A stretch of DNA of 64,000 nucleotides from Prolixibacteraceae bacterium (GTDB lineage: Bacteria > Bacteroidota > Bacteroidia > Bacteroidales > Prolixibacteraceae). Within the stretch, counting starts at the first letter, position 1. Each line of letters begins with the position of its first letter. The DNA is taken from positions 164,031 to 228,030 of the forward strand of contig JAIBEY010000066.1 of the NCBI GenBank assembly GCA_019459525.1, given 5' to 3'. The translations under genes and the position numbers were made by a program. This document shows, one piece after another, positions 36,016 through 47,390 of this stretch. Below the pieces are notes generated by a model. It was given only the letters and a program-made list of their open reading frames with translations, made no database searches and was not told the origin of the DNA.

Positions 36016-36393
36016 CGCTTTTTACTTTTTGTTGTTAGAAATTTTTGACTTTTTATAATTAAATTTTAAATATAACGCGCAAGCCTCAAAAGTGTTATTG
36101 GATTTGCATTTCGTTTAAATTGTTTAACAGTTTTTAACAGCACTTAAACACGACCAATCCTTTCAAACCAAATGCCAATCAATCTTTTACGCGTAAAAAA
36201 GTGACCAATTAGCAAAAAAACGTTCTAAATATGGTCGTTCTGTTCCATTGGTCGTCATATTATATGACAGTTTTTCATTGGCACACTAAAAATCTGTCAA
36301 ATATTAACCTGCGGTTTAGGATTGTTTCCCAATCAATTCTACTATATTTGCCACTTAGCCAATTAACTGACCGCGAATATTAAACTACGATCA
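36016..36393. promoter_or_regulatory. 378-base divergent control region with palindromes
   Basis: Between degP and the kinase lie a perfect 14-bp palindrome TTTTACGCGTAAAA (36185-36198), a perfect 7-1-7 palindrome GTCATATTATATGAC (36254-36268), and an ACGACCAAT/ATTGGTCGT pair (36150-36158 and 36247-36255). No gene is seen. These are good candidates for regulator sites shared by the two divergent units. Confidence 0.5.
36322..36350 (+). promoter_or_regulatory. Promoter of the sensor kinase gene
   Basis: TTG (36322-36324), an 18-base spacer and exact TATATTTG (36343-36350) followed by C. The ATG is 43 bases further on. Confidence 0.55.
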
Positions 36394-38421
36394 ATGTCGA
36401 GGAACTTCATCCGGAAATTAGCCATTTCATCAAACATCTCCACGTATTTAAGCCGAACACTGATCATTATTACGGTTACTACAACGCTGCTTACCGGTGG
36501 TATTCTGGTCATTATGCAAACCTATCATTTCAATAGACTGAGTAAGCAAAAAAGCCAGGAATACATCAATGACCAAAAAATCTATATACAGGAGATTGTA
36601 AAAAATGAGCTTGAATACGTCCGGATCCAAAATGAAAATTTCAAACAATCCATCAACCATAAGATAAAGCAAAATGTCACTCAGGCTATACATACTGCCG
36701 AGTCGATCTACCAGGAATATGTAGGCCTGAAATCTGAGGCAGAAATAAAAGCACTAATCATAGCTACAATCTCTTCGTTGAAATTTGAAATGGAATACGA
36801 AGAAGTATTTATCTCCACGATGAATGGGACAGGCGTTTATTACCCGCGAAATCCGGAATTCAGTGGTAAAGATATGTCGTTATTCAAAGATGCGAATGGA
36901 ATGCCTGTAATCTATCAGGAAATCAAGCTTCTGAAGACCGAAAACGAAGGTTTCCTGGACTATGTTATTAATTCTGATAAGATCACCGATTCTGCTCCGC
37001 ATAAAAAAATAACATTTGTAAAAAAATTTGATCATTTCAACTGGTACTTTGGCTCCAAACAATATATCGACGACTATTTTCCCAAGTTCAGAAATGAGAT
37101 TGCGCAAAAAATTGCCACTGTACGATTCAGAAACGGAGGTTATGTTTTTCTGAACCACGTCAATGGAACTCCAATTGTAATGGACGGGAAAGTATATAAT
37201 GGGAGCCTTAATTTTCTTCAGACAAAAAATGATATACGCCACGACGTGTTTGTACAGGAACTGGATGTCATTAAGGAGAACCCGGAAGGAGGTTTTTTCT
37301 ATTACAAATGGAATAAAATAAACGACACCTTACCATCCGACAAATGCGCTTACGTTCAACAATTTAAAGAATACGATTGGTTAATTGGTGCAGGATTTTA
37401 CATGGACGAGATTAATCAAGGCATCGTCGATCAGCAAAAAATGCTTAAACAAGATCAGCGGCGAAGCATTATAATAATTCTAATGATATTGATTTTGCTT
37501 TTATTTCTTGAAGCGGCCATCATTTATCATTTCAATAAAAAATACAAGTCAGATTTTGATCGTTTTTTCAACTTTTTCTTTTTATCGCAAAACAGCTTCA
37601 ATAAACTTACCGTTTCCGAATTCTATTTTGACGAGTTTAAACGCGCCGGAGTTGCTGCTAACCAAATGATTATGCTACGCGAAGAAACAGAACAACGGCT
37701 GATTGAGGAGCAAAAAAAGGCCACTGAAGCCGATCGGCTTAAGTCAGCATTTCTGGCCAACATGTCGCACGAAATCAGAACCCCGATGAATGCCATTGTT
37801 GGTTTTTCCGAATTGCTTGAAGACGGCACTCAGGACGATGAAGACCGGCTCGTGTTCATCAAACTAATCCGAAAGAATGGTGAGATACTATTAAATCTGA
37901 TAAATGATATTATTGACATTTCGAAAATTGAAGCCAACTTGCTCTCGATTAAGAAAAGACCTTTCCTGCTCCAGAATTTCCTGGATGAAATTGGAAACCA
38001 TTATCGGGAATTACTTGCGTCCAAGCCAGATAAAGACATCCGATTTGAGATTACCAACCAGATTGAATCGGATAATTTTATGCAAACCGATGAAACAAGG
38101 CTTCGTCAAATCATCGACAACCTGCTGAGTAATGCCATAAAATTTACATCGCATGGCTCCATTTCCGTTGATGTGAGAAAAGAAGATGATAAATTGCATT
38201 TTACGATATCGGATACAGGAATAGGAATTCCGACAGAACAGCAGTCAACCATTTTCGAACGGTTTATGCAGGCGGAACACGGACAAAAGGTAAATTTTGG
38301 CGGAACCGGACTGGGACTGGCCATTTCAAAAAACCTTATTGAACTATTAGGGGGTAGTATTGAGGTAAAATCGGAACCGGGAAAAGGTTCAGCATTCCAT
38401 TTTTATATCGCTTCCAATTAA
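36394..38421 (+). CDS. Cache-domain sensor histidine kinase
   Basis: The 675-residue membrane kinase has a first transmembrane segment near residues 20-43, a long extracytoplasmic region with two Cache-like sensor modules (residues ~55-360), and a second membrane segment at ~362-380. A HisKA domain follows with the phosphoacceptor His459 (ANMSHEIRTPMN). The HATPase domain has an N-box DNLLSNAIKFT (~575), G1 DTGIGIP and G2 GGTGLGLAIS. No receiver domain is fused and no response regulator is adjacent, so the partner is elsewhere. Cache domains usually bind small metabolites; the ligand is unknown. Its stop overlaps the convergent LOG gene by four bases. Confidence 0.92.
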   Translation: MSRNFIRKLAISSNISTYLSRTLIIITVTTTLLTGGILVIMQTYHFNRLSKQKSQEYINDQKIYIQEIVKNELEYVRIQNENFKQSINHKIKQNVTQAIHTAESIYQEYVGLKSEAEIKALIIATISSLKFEMEYEEVFISTMNGTGVYYPRNPEFSGKDMSLFKDANGMPVIYQEIKLLKTENEGFLDYVINSDKITDSAPHKKITFVKKFDHFNWYFGSKQYIDDYFPKFRNEIAQKIATVRFRNGGYVFLNHVNGTPIVMDGKVYNGSLNFLQTKNDIRHDVFVQELDVIKENPEGGFFYYKWNKINDTLPSDKCAYVQQFKEYDWLIGAGFYMDEINQGIVDQQKMLKQDQRRSIIIILMILILLLFLEAAIIYHFNKKYKSDFDRFFNFFFLSQNSFNKLTVSEFYFDEFKRAGVAANQMIMLREETEQRLIEEQKKATEADRLKSAFLANMSHEIRTPMNAIVGFSELLEDGTQDDEDRLVFIKLIRKNGEILLNLINDIIDISKIEANLLSIKKRPFLLQNFLDEIGNHYRELLASKPDKDIRFEITNQIESDNFMQTDETRLRQIIDNLLSNAIKFTSHGSISVDVRKEDDKLHFTISDTGIGIPTEQQSTIFERFMQAEHGQKVNFGGTGLGLAISKNLIELLGGSIEVKSEPGKGSAFHFYIASN

Positions 38422-38999
38422 TTCTTCGGAACATCAAACCACTTATTTACAGCTTCTTCTGGCTTATAATTAACAATGTAATTCATTGCCTGTTCCGCAT
38501 TTTCTGCTATATAATATAGCTTGCGATAATTCTCTTTCGCAAATTTTTCTTCGTAAGATTTCTCGAATTGTCTGAAAAGATCGTCGTAAAAACCGTTGGT
38601 ATTGATAAAAACTACGGCTTTATTGTGATAGCTCAATTGTTTCAGCGTGATTACTTCCAGAATTTCTTCGAGCGTTCCGAAACCTCCGGCCAACGCAATA
38701 AATGCATCTGACAATTCCCTCATTCTGAACTTTCGTTCCATCATATCTCCGGAAACAATAATTTCGTGCGCATGAACCGAAGCCAGGTTGAAATCGCGAA
38801 GTTTCCGCGGAATAATGCCGATAGTTTTTGCACCATTTTTCCCGGCTTCACGAGTTATTACATCCATTGTCCCAACATTGGATCCTCCATTAATCAGGCA
38901 AAAACCAGACTGCCCAATCAGCCGTGCCAAATCAATTGCCTCACTCACATAAACATCGGCGATGGCGTTGCTTGACGAAGAAAAAACACAAACATTCAT
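38418..38999 (-). CDS. LOG-family (TIGR00730) nucleotide 5'-monophosphate phosphoribohydrolase-like
   Basis: The 193-residue Rossmann protein has the LOG motif in LAGGFGTLEEILE, an MMERKFRM segment with the catalytic Arg, and NGGSNVGTMDVI near the start. Family members remove ribose phosphate from cytokinin-type or purine nucleotides, or bind (p)ppGpp. In bacteria the physiological role is often unclear. It is a monocistronic gene convergent with the sensor kinase. Confidence 0.88.
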   Translation of the reverse strand: MNVCVFSSSSNAIADVYVSEAIDLARLIGQSGFCLINGGSNVGTMDVITREAGKNGAKTIGIIPRKLRDFNLASVHAHEIIVSGDMMERKFRMRELSDAFIALAGGFGTLEEILEVITLKQLSYHNKAVVFINTNGFYDDLFRQFEKSYEEKFAKENYRKLYYIAENAEQAMNYIVNYKPEEAVNKWFDVPKN

Positions 39000-39019
39000 C
39001 TGTTTAATGATTTAGAATT

Positions 39020-39072
39020 AAAAAAAATTACGATTTACTATTGCTGAAGCTCAGACAATAGTAAATCGTAAT
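39020..39072 (-). terminator. Terminator of gyrB
   Basis: A perfect 17-bp inverted repeat (39027-39043 with 39056-39072) has a 12-base loop and a minus-strand T tract. It lies 23 bases past the gyrB stop. Confidence 0.85.
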
Positions 39073-39094
39073 TCGATAAATAATCAATACCCTT

Positions 39095-41077
<1,983 letters not shown>

Positions 41078-41255
41078 TCAAAATATTTAAATTATCCCAT
41101 TAGCCTCACCCTTCAACCCTAAAACTAAGGACTAAAGTCAGTTACAGAAAACAATCACTCGCTGCTTTTCGAAATAAATTCCGGCTGAGGTAAGCTAACA
41201 GATATTTGATTTTCAATAAATTCTTCACCATTGATTTACTTCAACAAATCAGTCG

Positions 41256-41263
41256 CAAATATA
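41256..41263 (-). promoter_or_regulatory. TAnnTTTG -7 box of gyrB
   Basis: The minus strand reads TATATTTG followed by C, 181 bases before the gyrB ATG. No -33 TTG occurs at the ideal spacing, so the assignment is moderate. Confidence 0.4.
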
Positions 41264-41285
41264 GCAAAAAAGTCGTACCGGAAGA

Positions 41286-41337
41286 CGTCAAAAAAGTTCA
41301 TAAAACGTTAAACTTTCTAACATTTTATGAACTTTTT
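41286..41337 (-). terminator. Terminator of the outer-membrane barrel/TPR operon
   Basis: A 15-bp perfect inverted repeat, AAAAAGTTCATAAAA (41291-41305) with its complement (41323-41337), ends in a minus-strand T6 tract, 82 bases past the barrel gene's stop. Confidence 0.8.
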
Positions 41338-41419
41338 AAATATTGAAAAACAATGACTTACATTGCAGATTATTTCAAACACCCAAATCACCCGAAAGAA
41401 TCAAATCCGACCCGGTTTT

Positions 41420-43189
41420 TTAGAACGAATAACTGAGTCCGGACAACCAGTTGAACCCTTTATTGGTATAACCCAGCCACTGCTCATATTTCTGAAATCC
41501 AAAATTATTGAGCCTGACAAAGAAATTCAGCTTGTCCGAAAATTGGTATTCGCCACCCAAATTCAGGTCAATAATCGGATCCATTATAATTTCATGAGCC
41601 GTTGGGAAGGTAGAAGATGAAACAGGAGAATTGTCGTTAAGAAGTGCAGTCCGCTCGCCAACCACAAAAATATCAGCAGTGAATTTTAATTGCTCGGTTG
41701 GTTTGTAAACTCCTGAAAGTGTAAGATCCAAATTCGGCATCTGCCATGCTTTTTCAATCGAATTCAGATCGTATGAATAATAGTTGCCCAACACATGCAC
41801 CGAAAAATTATCGGATACGGCATGCAATACCTCCCCTGTTAGCTTCAAAACATTTACATCGTCGTACACCCAACTGAAGGTATTATTAAGCCTTTTAGAG
41901 CCTGCTTCTTCGGGATAAAACAAATTCACGCTTTCCGTGACATAGAAATGCTGATCTTTAACCACATCGTAAGATACCTGCGCCACGTAATTGGTTCTCG
42001 GGCTTAATTTTCCTTTAAATCCACCCGAAAGAACATATTCGTGCAGGGTATTTCTGATGTCGTGGTAAGGATCGGTGTATGGATTTTCGGCTGCTATGCC
42101 GGAATAGGTGCTGTGCTGCAAATAACTATCAACCCCGGCAAAAAGAGTAAGAATGCGCTCAACCGGCGACCATTCGGCTTTTATTTTCGGGTAAACAAGA
42201 AAATCGGCATTGGTGTCATCGTCGAGAAATAAAGTAGAGTTCAACCCGATCTGGAGGCTACTGTTGTCGGTTGCCCACTTTACAGCAGGGTTTGCCCGCA
42301 GCATAATCTGTTTTTTCTTTCCGTAAACATTCGACGAGGTGTTCCAGATACTGTCGAGCGCATAATAGGTAAGCGAGGAATTGAGTATCCCAAAGGCATT
42401 ACCAAATTTCTTATGCATATCTCCGGATAATACAAACTGATTCTCGGTCTGCCCGGTTTTGCTTTTAAACAAATGGTAGTTAACACCAAAATCGTAATTA
42501 AAATCGTAGGCCGAAAGGGTTTCACTTTTCAAGCGTATGTTGGCTGTACCTTTCGAAAAAAACTGCTTATCCTGGTAGTACGGAATCATTTGTTCTTTCA
42601 AAACATCGATCAATTGAGTTCCGGTATAGCCATAATAGGTAAATGCTTTTCGGTCAAACGCCAGACTTCCGGATAAAGTCGATTTCTGAAAAAAATGTTT
42701 GCCAAAAATCTCCCCAAAATTCTCTGATTCAGGAGCCTTAACTTTGTCTTCGTTTAATAGTTTTACTTTCCCGTACGACGATAAATGCTTAAAGTGCATG
42801 CCAAAATTTGATTTTTTACCGGGTTTGGCATTGAAGAAAAGCTCTCCGTAAGGAGTCAGGTAATTTCCAAAACCAAGCTTTAGCAAGCCCATCCCCAACT
42901 CAGGCCTGGGTTCGCCAACCATTTTGGCAGCGGCAACCGGCGTTACATCAAACGTCGAAAAAACAGGCTTGCTGTAAATCGAATAATCGAATGTAGGTGC
43001 CTCGGTTTGTTCCGGTTTGATTTTCGGAATATCATTAATTTTTACCGCATCAATAATCGTAGGCTGATAGGCTTTGGTTACCTCAACTTCCTGCTTTAAT
43101 TTAAGGGTATCTTTCTGTGCCATCGCATTGCCCCACCCCACAAACAGAGCAAGGGTTAACAAACTTCCAGCTAAATTATATCGTTTCAT
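41420..43189 (-). CDS. Predicted TonB-dependent-receptor-like outer-membrane beta-barrel
   Basis: A signal peptide (LLTLALFVGWGNAMAQ) precedes a short region VEVTKAYQPTIIDAVKI resembling the TonB-box/plug start of Bacteroidota receptor-like proteins. More than 500 residues of alternating beta strands follow, ending in FNWLSGLSYSF with a C-terminal aromatic residue, as outer-membrane barrels do. At 589 residues it is too short for a full SusC. It follows a 1024-residue TPR protein by 66 bases, a pairing I believe recurs in the phylum. The transported substrate, if any, is unknown. Confidence 0.8.
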   Translation of the reverse strand: MKRYNLAGSLLTLALFVGWGNAMAQKDTLKLKQEVEVTKAYQPTIIDAVKINDIPKIKPEQTEAPTFDYSIYSKPVFSTFDVTPVAAAKMVGEPRPELGMGLLKLGFGNYLTPYGELFFNAKPGKKSNFGMHFKHLSSYGKVKLLNEDKVKAPESENFGEIFGKHFFQKSTLSGSLAFDRKAFTYYGYTGTQLIDVLKEQMIPYYQDKQFFSKGTANIRLKSETLSAYDFNYDFGVNYHLFKSKTGQTENQFVLSGDMHKKFGNAFGILNSSLTYYALDSIWNTSSNVYGKKKQIMLRANPAVKWATDNSSLQIGLNSTLFLDDDTNADFLVYPKIKAEWSPVERILTLFAGVDSYLQHSTYSGIAAENPYTDPYHDIRNTLHEYVLSGGFKGKLSPRTNYVAQVSYDVVKDQHFYVTESVNLFYPEEAGSKRLNNTFSWVYDDVNVLKLTGEVLHAVSDNFSVHVLGNYYSYDLNSIEKAWQMPNLDLTLSGVYKPTEQLKFTADIFVVGERTALLNDNSPVSSSTFPTAHEIIMDPIIDLNLGGEYQFSDKLNFFVRLNNFGFQKYEQWLGYTNKGFNWLSGLSYSF

Positions 43190-43255
43190 GTTGATCTGTT
43201 TTTATGAGCCCTGAATTCTGGTTTTTACAAAAAGGCATATTTACTTGATTAATCA

Positions 43256-46200
43256 CTATTTTTTATCACCTCCGATATTGATTTCCAGCGGTTTGTTCTG
43301 GTTTTTAGTCTGACTGGCTTCTCCTGCTTCAATCAGTTGCAACTTCTGGCGTGTGGTGTCTAAAATACCATCATTTTGTTCCGGATAGTTTTCCTCAATA
43401 CTTTTAAGCGTATGTTTGGCCTGAAATTCATCTCCGTTTTTCAGGTAAATATCCGATAAAAGCATAAAGCTTTTGGCCAGCCAGAACTGATGAGGCGAAT
43501 TTTTATCGATGAAATCCATGATCTCGGTTTCTGCTTCTTTCAGCTTTTGTTTTTCGAATAAAATTTCGGCTACCAGAAATTTCGACTCGGCTCCCTCTGC
43601 CGAATTGGTATCGCCCGAAAGTTGGCGTAAAATCGGGAAAGCTTTGTCTTTGCTACCCAAATTATAATACGAGAGTGCGAGTTTGTAATTCGTCTCACGT
43701 TTCAGGATGTCCGAAACCTTCTCCGACCCCAGTATCAAATTGGCGGTCTCGGCACATGCCTGGTAATTGGCCATATGAAATTGACAACGCATAATCCCGG
43801 TGCGTGCATTCAGCAGGTTATTTCCCGAATTGGAGATTGTGGCATATCGTTCGAAGTAAACCAACGCCTGCTGGTAGTTTTTTGCATTGTATTGCAACCC
43901 GGCGGCTTTCGATAAAGCTGCTTCGGTAAATGAGTTGTCTGACTGTGCCAAAACGTATTCGTAACCCGCCAGCGATCTGGCAGTTTCCCCCTCGTTGTAA
44001 AGCATCTCAGCCAGATAAAACTGCGAATTCAACACAAAACTTCCGTTTGGAAACTGATTGAGGTATCTTTCGAATTGTAGTTTGGCTTTTTTATCACGCG
44101 CCATGTATAGTTTCTCAGCGGCCTGGTACGAGAGCGAATCCTGTTCGTTTACCGACACCTGAACTCCTGCACCTAACTTTCCGGTATAAGCAAAATAGGC
44201 TTCCACATCATTCATTTCCACGTAGCAGTTTTTCATTCCAGACAAAGCAGCCTGAACTTCAGGACTATTCAGAGAACGATCGACCACCTGTTTGTAATAA
44301 TTAATTGCTGTCTGGAAGTCGTTTGCATTGTAATAAACCAGACCTAACTGTACCAATGTTTTATTCAGGAAATTACTTTGCGGATATTTATTGATCAGGT
44401 CTTTGTAATGATTGATAGCCATCGAAGGCTGGTTCATCCGTTCCTCTGTCCGACCCAGTTCATAAAGCGCATCATCCTGATACGATGAATTGGGATAGGT
44501 TTGAATAAGCGATTGCAAAGCGCTGATTTTAGCCGGATAATCGCGCAGCAACCCCAAACAAAAGGCTTTTTGGAAAAGCGAATAATCGGCGTCATACAAA
44601 TTCATCATCAGTGAACGATTGTAATACGAAATAGCCGAGGTGTAATCGCGGTTCAAAAAGTTACAGTCGCCCAAACGATTATTAGCATCAGCAACTTTCT
44701 CTGTCCGTAAATCGGCTTCCAGGTTCAGGTACTTTCTGAAGTAATCGGCCGCATTGGCGTAATCTTTTAATTGAAAATAGGCATAAGCCAGGTTGTAATG
44801 CGCTGTTTTATATTCAGGAATGGAGTAAGCCCCGGGCAATCTCATAAAACTACTAAATCCTGAAACAGCCTGATTGAAATCGTTCAGACGAAAATAGGCT
44901 TCAGCGTTCCAGAAAAGCGCCAGTGCACGGTAGTTTTTATTGAAGTCTCCGGCATCAATCGATTTGTCGAAGTTTTCAATAGCAGCCAGGTAATCGAGGT
45001 TATTGAAATTTTCGAGTGCGCGGTAGTAGGCAACCCGCTGGTAAGCCTTTTTAACCGAAGGACTTTTAACCTTGATATTTTCAATGGAAGCCATGGCATC
45101 GCGGTAATTGCTGGTACTCATGTAAACCTTTACCAAATAATCGTAAGCCACGTCGTTTCGCTCCGAATTTGGGTACAAAGCCACATATTTATCGAATGCT
45201 TTAATTGTCTCGTTAAACGGCGAATACGACAATTCGTAAGTAATCTTGGCGTAATTAAACAAGGCATCTTCCTTTATTTTGGCATCAAAATCGAACTCCG
45301 ATGCCGCTTCAAACGCCTGACGAGCTTTGTTTTTATCGTTGGTTGCCACATAACAATCGGCCAAATGATAGTAAGCGCTTTGTGCCAGTTCATCTTTACC
45401 TTTCGATGCTATTTCGAGGTGAGGGATGGCCTTTGCTTCCTGGCTATTCAAATAATAACAATACCCCAGCATGTAATTTTCTTCACGTCCACGATTGTTT
45501 TTATCCGACAAGAAAAATTCCAGAAACTGGATCGCTTCTTTGAATTCGCGTAAATGGAAATACGAATCTCCGAGAATCCTGGCCAACTCCGGTTGCTGAT
45601 CTGCCGAAACTGTATTGATTATTGGCGCTGTATAAGCAACAACTTCGCGGTATTTGCCCTGTTTATAGTAAATCTGACTGATATAAAATGGAATCACCTT
45701 CTCGAAAACCGGATTTTTTTGCAGTTTCAAAAATTCCTGAAGGGCCGACTCGTAATTGCCTTTCAGGTAATGAATGTGACCAAAATAATACGCGGCAGGC
45801 GCTGCCCACATCGAATTCCCTTCTTTTATTTCGGCAAAATCGGTAGCTGCGGCATCCATTTTTTCCAATTCAAAATTCGAGTATCCACGCAGGTAATAAA
45901 AATGAGCGAGCTCTTCACTGGTCAACTCTCGCTTATTTAATCCTTCAAAGGTTTTCAGCACAGCCGAATATTTCTTTTTGTCGAACTGATAAACTGCCTG
46001 CTCAAACAAGGCCCGGTTCCGGAACGAACTCTCGGGAAACTGATTCATAAAATCAGCAATCTGTTCTTCAGCGTTTGCATTATCTAATTTCAATCCACAC
46101 AAGGCTTTATAAAAAAGGGCTTCTGCCCTGATATCCGAATTCTCACCCGATTGCGAAGCGATCTGCTCAAACTGATTTAGCGCAGAAATATAATTCCGGG

Positions 46201-46330
46201 CAATAAACAATTCTTTGGCTTTTTGGATATCGTAGTTGACTGACTGGTAATAAACCGTTTGCTGCGCTACTAAAAAAGTTGGCGCCAAAACCAACAGTAG
46301 CAGAAAAATTACGAATCGGTTAGTCTTCAT
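43256..46330 (-). CDS. Large exported tetratricopeptide-repeat protein
   Basis: The 1024-residue protein starts with a signal peptide (VIFLLLLVLAPTFLVAQQ) and is built almost wholly of helical TPR-type repeats. Examples are ALNQFEQIAS, YFGHIHYLKGNYESALQEF, YNLAYAYFQLKDYANAADYF and LGLVYYNANDFQTAINYY. TPR solenoids hold protein complexes. Being exported and followed by an outer-membrane barrel gene, it probably works in the periplasm as a scaffold or docking partner for that barrel. The frame can start 12 codons earlier, but ATG 46330 gives the proper signal peptide. Confidence 0.86.
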   Translation of the reverse strand: MKTNRFVIFLLLLVLAPTFLVAQQTVYYQSVNYDIQKAKELFIARNYISALNQFEQIASQSGENSDIRAEALFYKALCGLKLDNANAEEQIADFMNQFPESSFRNRALFEQAVYQFDKKKYSAVLKTFEGLNKRELTSEELAHFYYLRGYSNFELEKMDAAATDFAEIKEGNSMWAAPAAYYFGHIHYLKGNYESALQEFLKLQKNPVFEKVIPFYISQIYYKQGKYREVVAYTAPIINTVSADQQPELARILGDSYFHLREFKEAIQFLEFFLSDKNNRGREENYMLGYCYYLNSQEAKAIPHLEIASKGKDELAQSAYYHLADCYVATNDKNKARQAFEAASEFDFDAKIKEDALFNYAKITYELSYSPFNETIKAFDKYVALYPNSERNDVAYDYLVKVYMSTSNYRDAMASIENIKVKSPSVKKAYQRVAYYRALENFNNLDYLAAIENFDKSIDAGDFNKNYRALALFWNAEAYFRLNDFNQAVSGFSSFMRLPGAYSIPEYKTAHYNLAYAYFQLKDYANAADYFRKYLNLEADLRTEKVADANNRLGDCNFLNRDYTSAISYYNRSLMMNLYDADYSLFQKAFCLGLLRDYPAKISALQSLIQTYPNSSYQDDALYELGRTEERMNQPSMAINHYKDLINKYPQSNFLNKTLVQLGLVYYNANDFQTAINYYKQVVDRSLNSPEVQAALSGMKNCYVEMNDVEAYFAYTGKLGAGVQVSVNEQDSLSYQAAEKLYMARDKKAKLQFERYLNQFPNGSFVLNSQFYLAEMLYNEGETARSLAGYEYVLAQSDNSFTEAALSKAAGLQYNAKNYQQALVYFERYATISNSGNNLLNARTGIMRCQFHMANYQACAETANLILGSEKVSDILKRETNYKLALSYYNLGSKDKAFPILRQLSGDTNSAEGAESKFLVAEILFEKQKLKEAETEIMDFIDKNSPHQFWLAKSFMLLSDIYLKNGDEFQAKHTLKSIEENYPEQNDGILDTTRQKLQLIEAGEASQTKNQNKPLEINIGGDKK

Positions 46331-46658
46331 GTTATATCTGGATAGTTTATTTACTCTCATTTTCATCCGAAAATAATTTGTTTTTTAGTTGCCGGATGGA
46401 ACTCGCATGTGAGATTTTCATCCGTGCTTGTGTTTAACGAACATGCTCGTTTCAATTTAGGTTTTGTGGATACATAAATGGTGCCACCTATTAACGACAA
46501 TGTTCTTTACAACAAGTTGCTTTGGTAAAAATAAGTATTCCATCTGGCTCTTTCCTGAATTTCAAGTTGAATTCTAAACAAAAACTGATATTTCGGTTTA
46601 ATTAGTATCTGGAAGAATAAAAAAAATTAGTTTTGCAACAGACCAATTCGTTATTCCA
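46331..46658. other. 328-base divergent region between the TPR gene and ftsE
   Basis: The only clear element is the ftsE -7 box at 46628. I see no TAnnTTTG box for the leftward TPR gene and no palindrome of note. Confidence 0.4.
46628..46635 (+). promoter_or_regulatory. TAnnTTTG -7 box of ftsE
   Basis: TAGTTTTG followed by C lies 23 bases before the ftsE ATG. No TTG is present at the -33 position. Confidence 0.45.
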
Positions 46659-47351
46659 ATGTCAGACGCAAATATTATTGAACTCATTGATGCCGACATC
46701 TTTCAGGGTGAACATCTGGTACTTACCGGTATTAGTCTGGAAATAAAGACGGGCGAATTTGTTTACCTGATCGGAAAAGTTGGAAGTGGGAAATCGAGCC
46801 TGATCAAGACACTGAATGCCGAGCTGCCGCTTGAAAAAGGTGAAGGAAAGGTTGTTGGCTATAACCTGGCCGAACTTAAAACCCGCGACATTCCTTTCCT
46901 CCGCCGTAAATTGGGTGTAGTTTTCCAGGATTTCAGGCTCCTGAACGACCGCAATGTGTACGACAATCTGGCATTTGTGCTGAAAGCAACCGATTGGAAA
47001 AGTGAAGAAGAAATTTTTGACCGCGTAAATGAAGTACTCGAAATGGTTGCCATGACCAGCAAATCCAAATCGATGCCCCACCAACTATCGGGCGGAGAGC
47101 AGCAACGCGTAGCAATTGCCCGGGCTTTGCTCAATAATCCTGAAGTTATCCTGGCTGATGAGCCTACCGGAAATCTCGACCCGCATACATCCATCGAATT
47201 GATGCAGATCCTCAAAGACTTAAATGATAAGGGAAAAACAATCATAATTGCCACGCACGATTATCCGTTAATCCGGCGGTTTCCGGCGCGGATCATTACC
47301 GTTGATGACCAAAAGATTTTCGAGACTGTAATCACGCGAAAAGAAAACTAG
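46659..47351 (+). CDS. ftsE: Cell-division ABC transporter ATP-binding protein FtsE
   Basis: FtsE with FtsX activates septal peptidoglycan hydrolases during division. The 230-residue ATPase has Walker [11 protein letters not shown]-loop VVFQDFRLL (the DFRLL form is typical of FtsE), signature [14 protein letters not shown], Walker [14 protein letters not shown] and switch His in ATHDYPLI. FtsX is not next to it; the gene downstream is a convergent glycosyltransferase. Other ABC families (LolD, MacB) are less likely because of the Q-loop and length. Confidence 0.88.
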   Translation: MSDANIIELIDADIFQGEHLVLTGISLEIKTGEFVYLIGKVGSGKSSLIKTLNAELPLEKGEGKVVGYNLAELKTRDIPFLRRKLGVVFQDFRLLNDRNVYDNLAFVLKATDWKSEEEIFDRVNEVLEMVAMTSKSKSMPHQLSGGEQQRVAIARALLNNPEVILADEPTGNLDPHTSIELMQILKDLNDKGKTIIIATHDYPLIRRFPARIITVDDQKIFETVITRKEN

Positions 47352-47390
47352 GAAACAACCGATTGTACCGCAAGCATCAAAATCGGTGGA

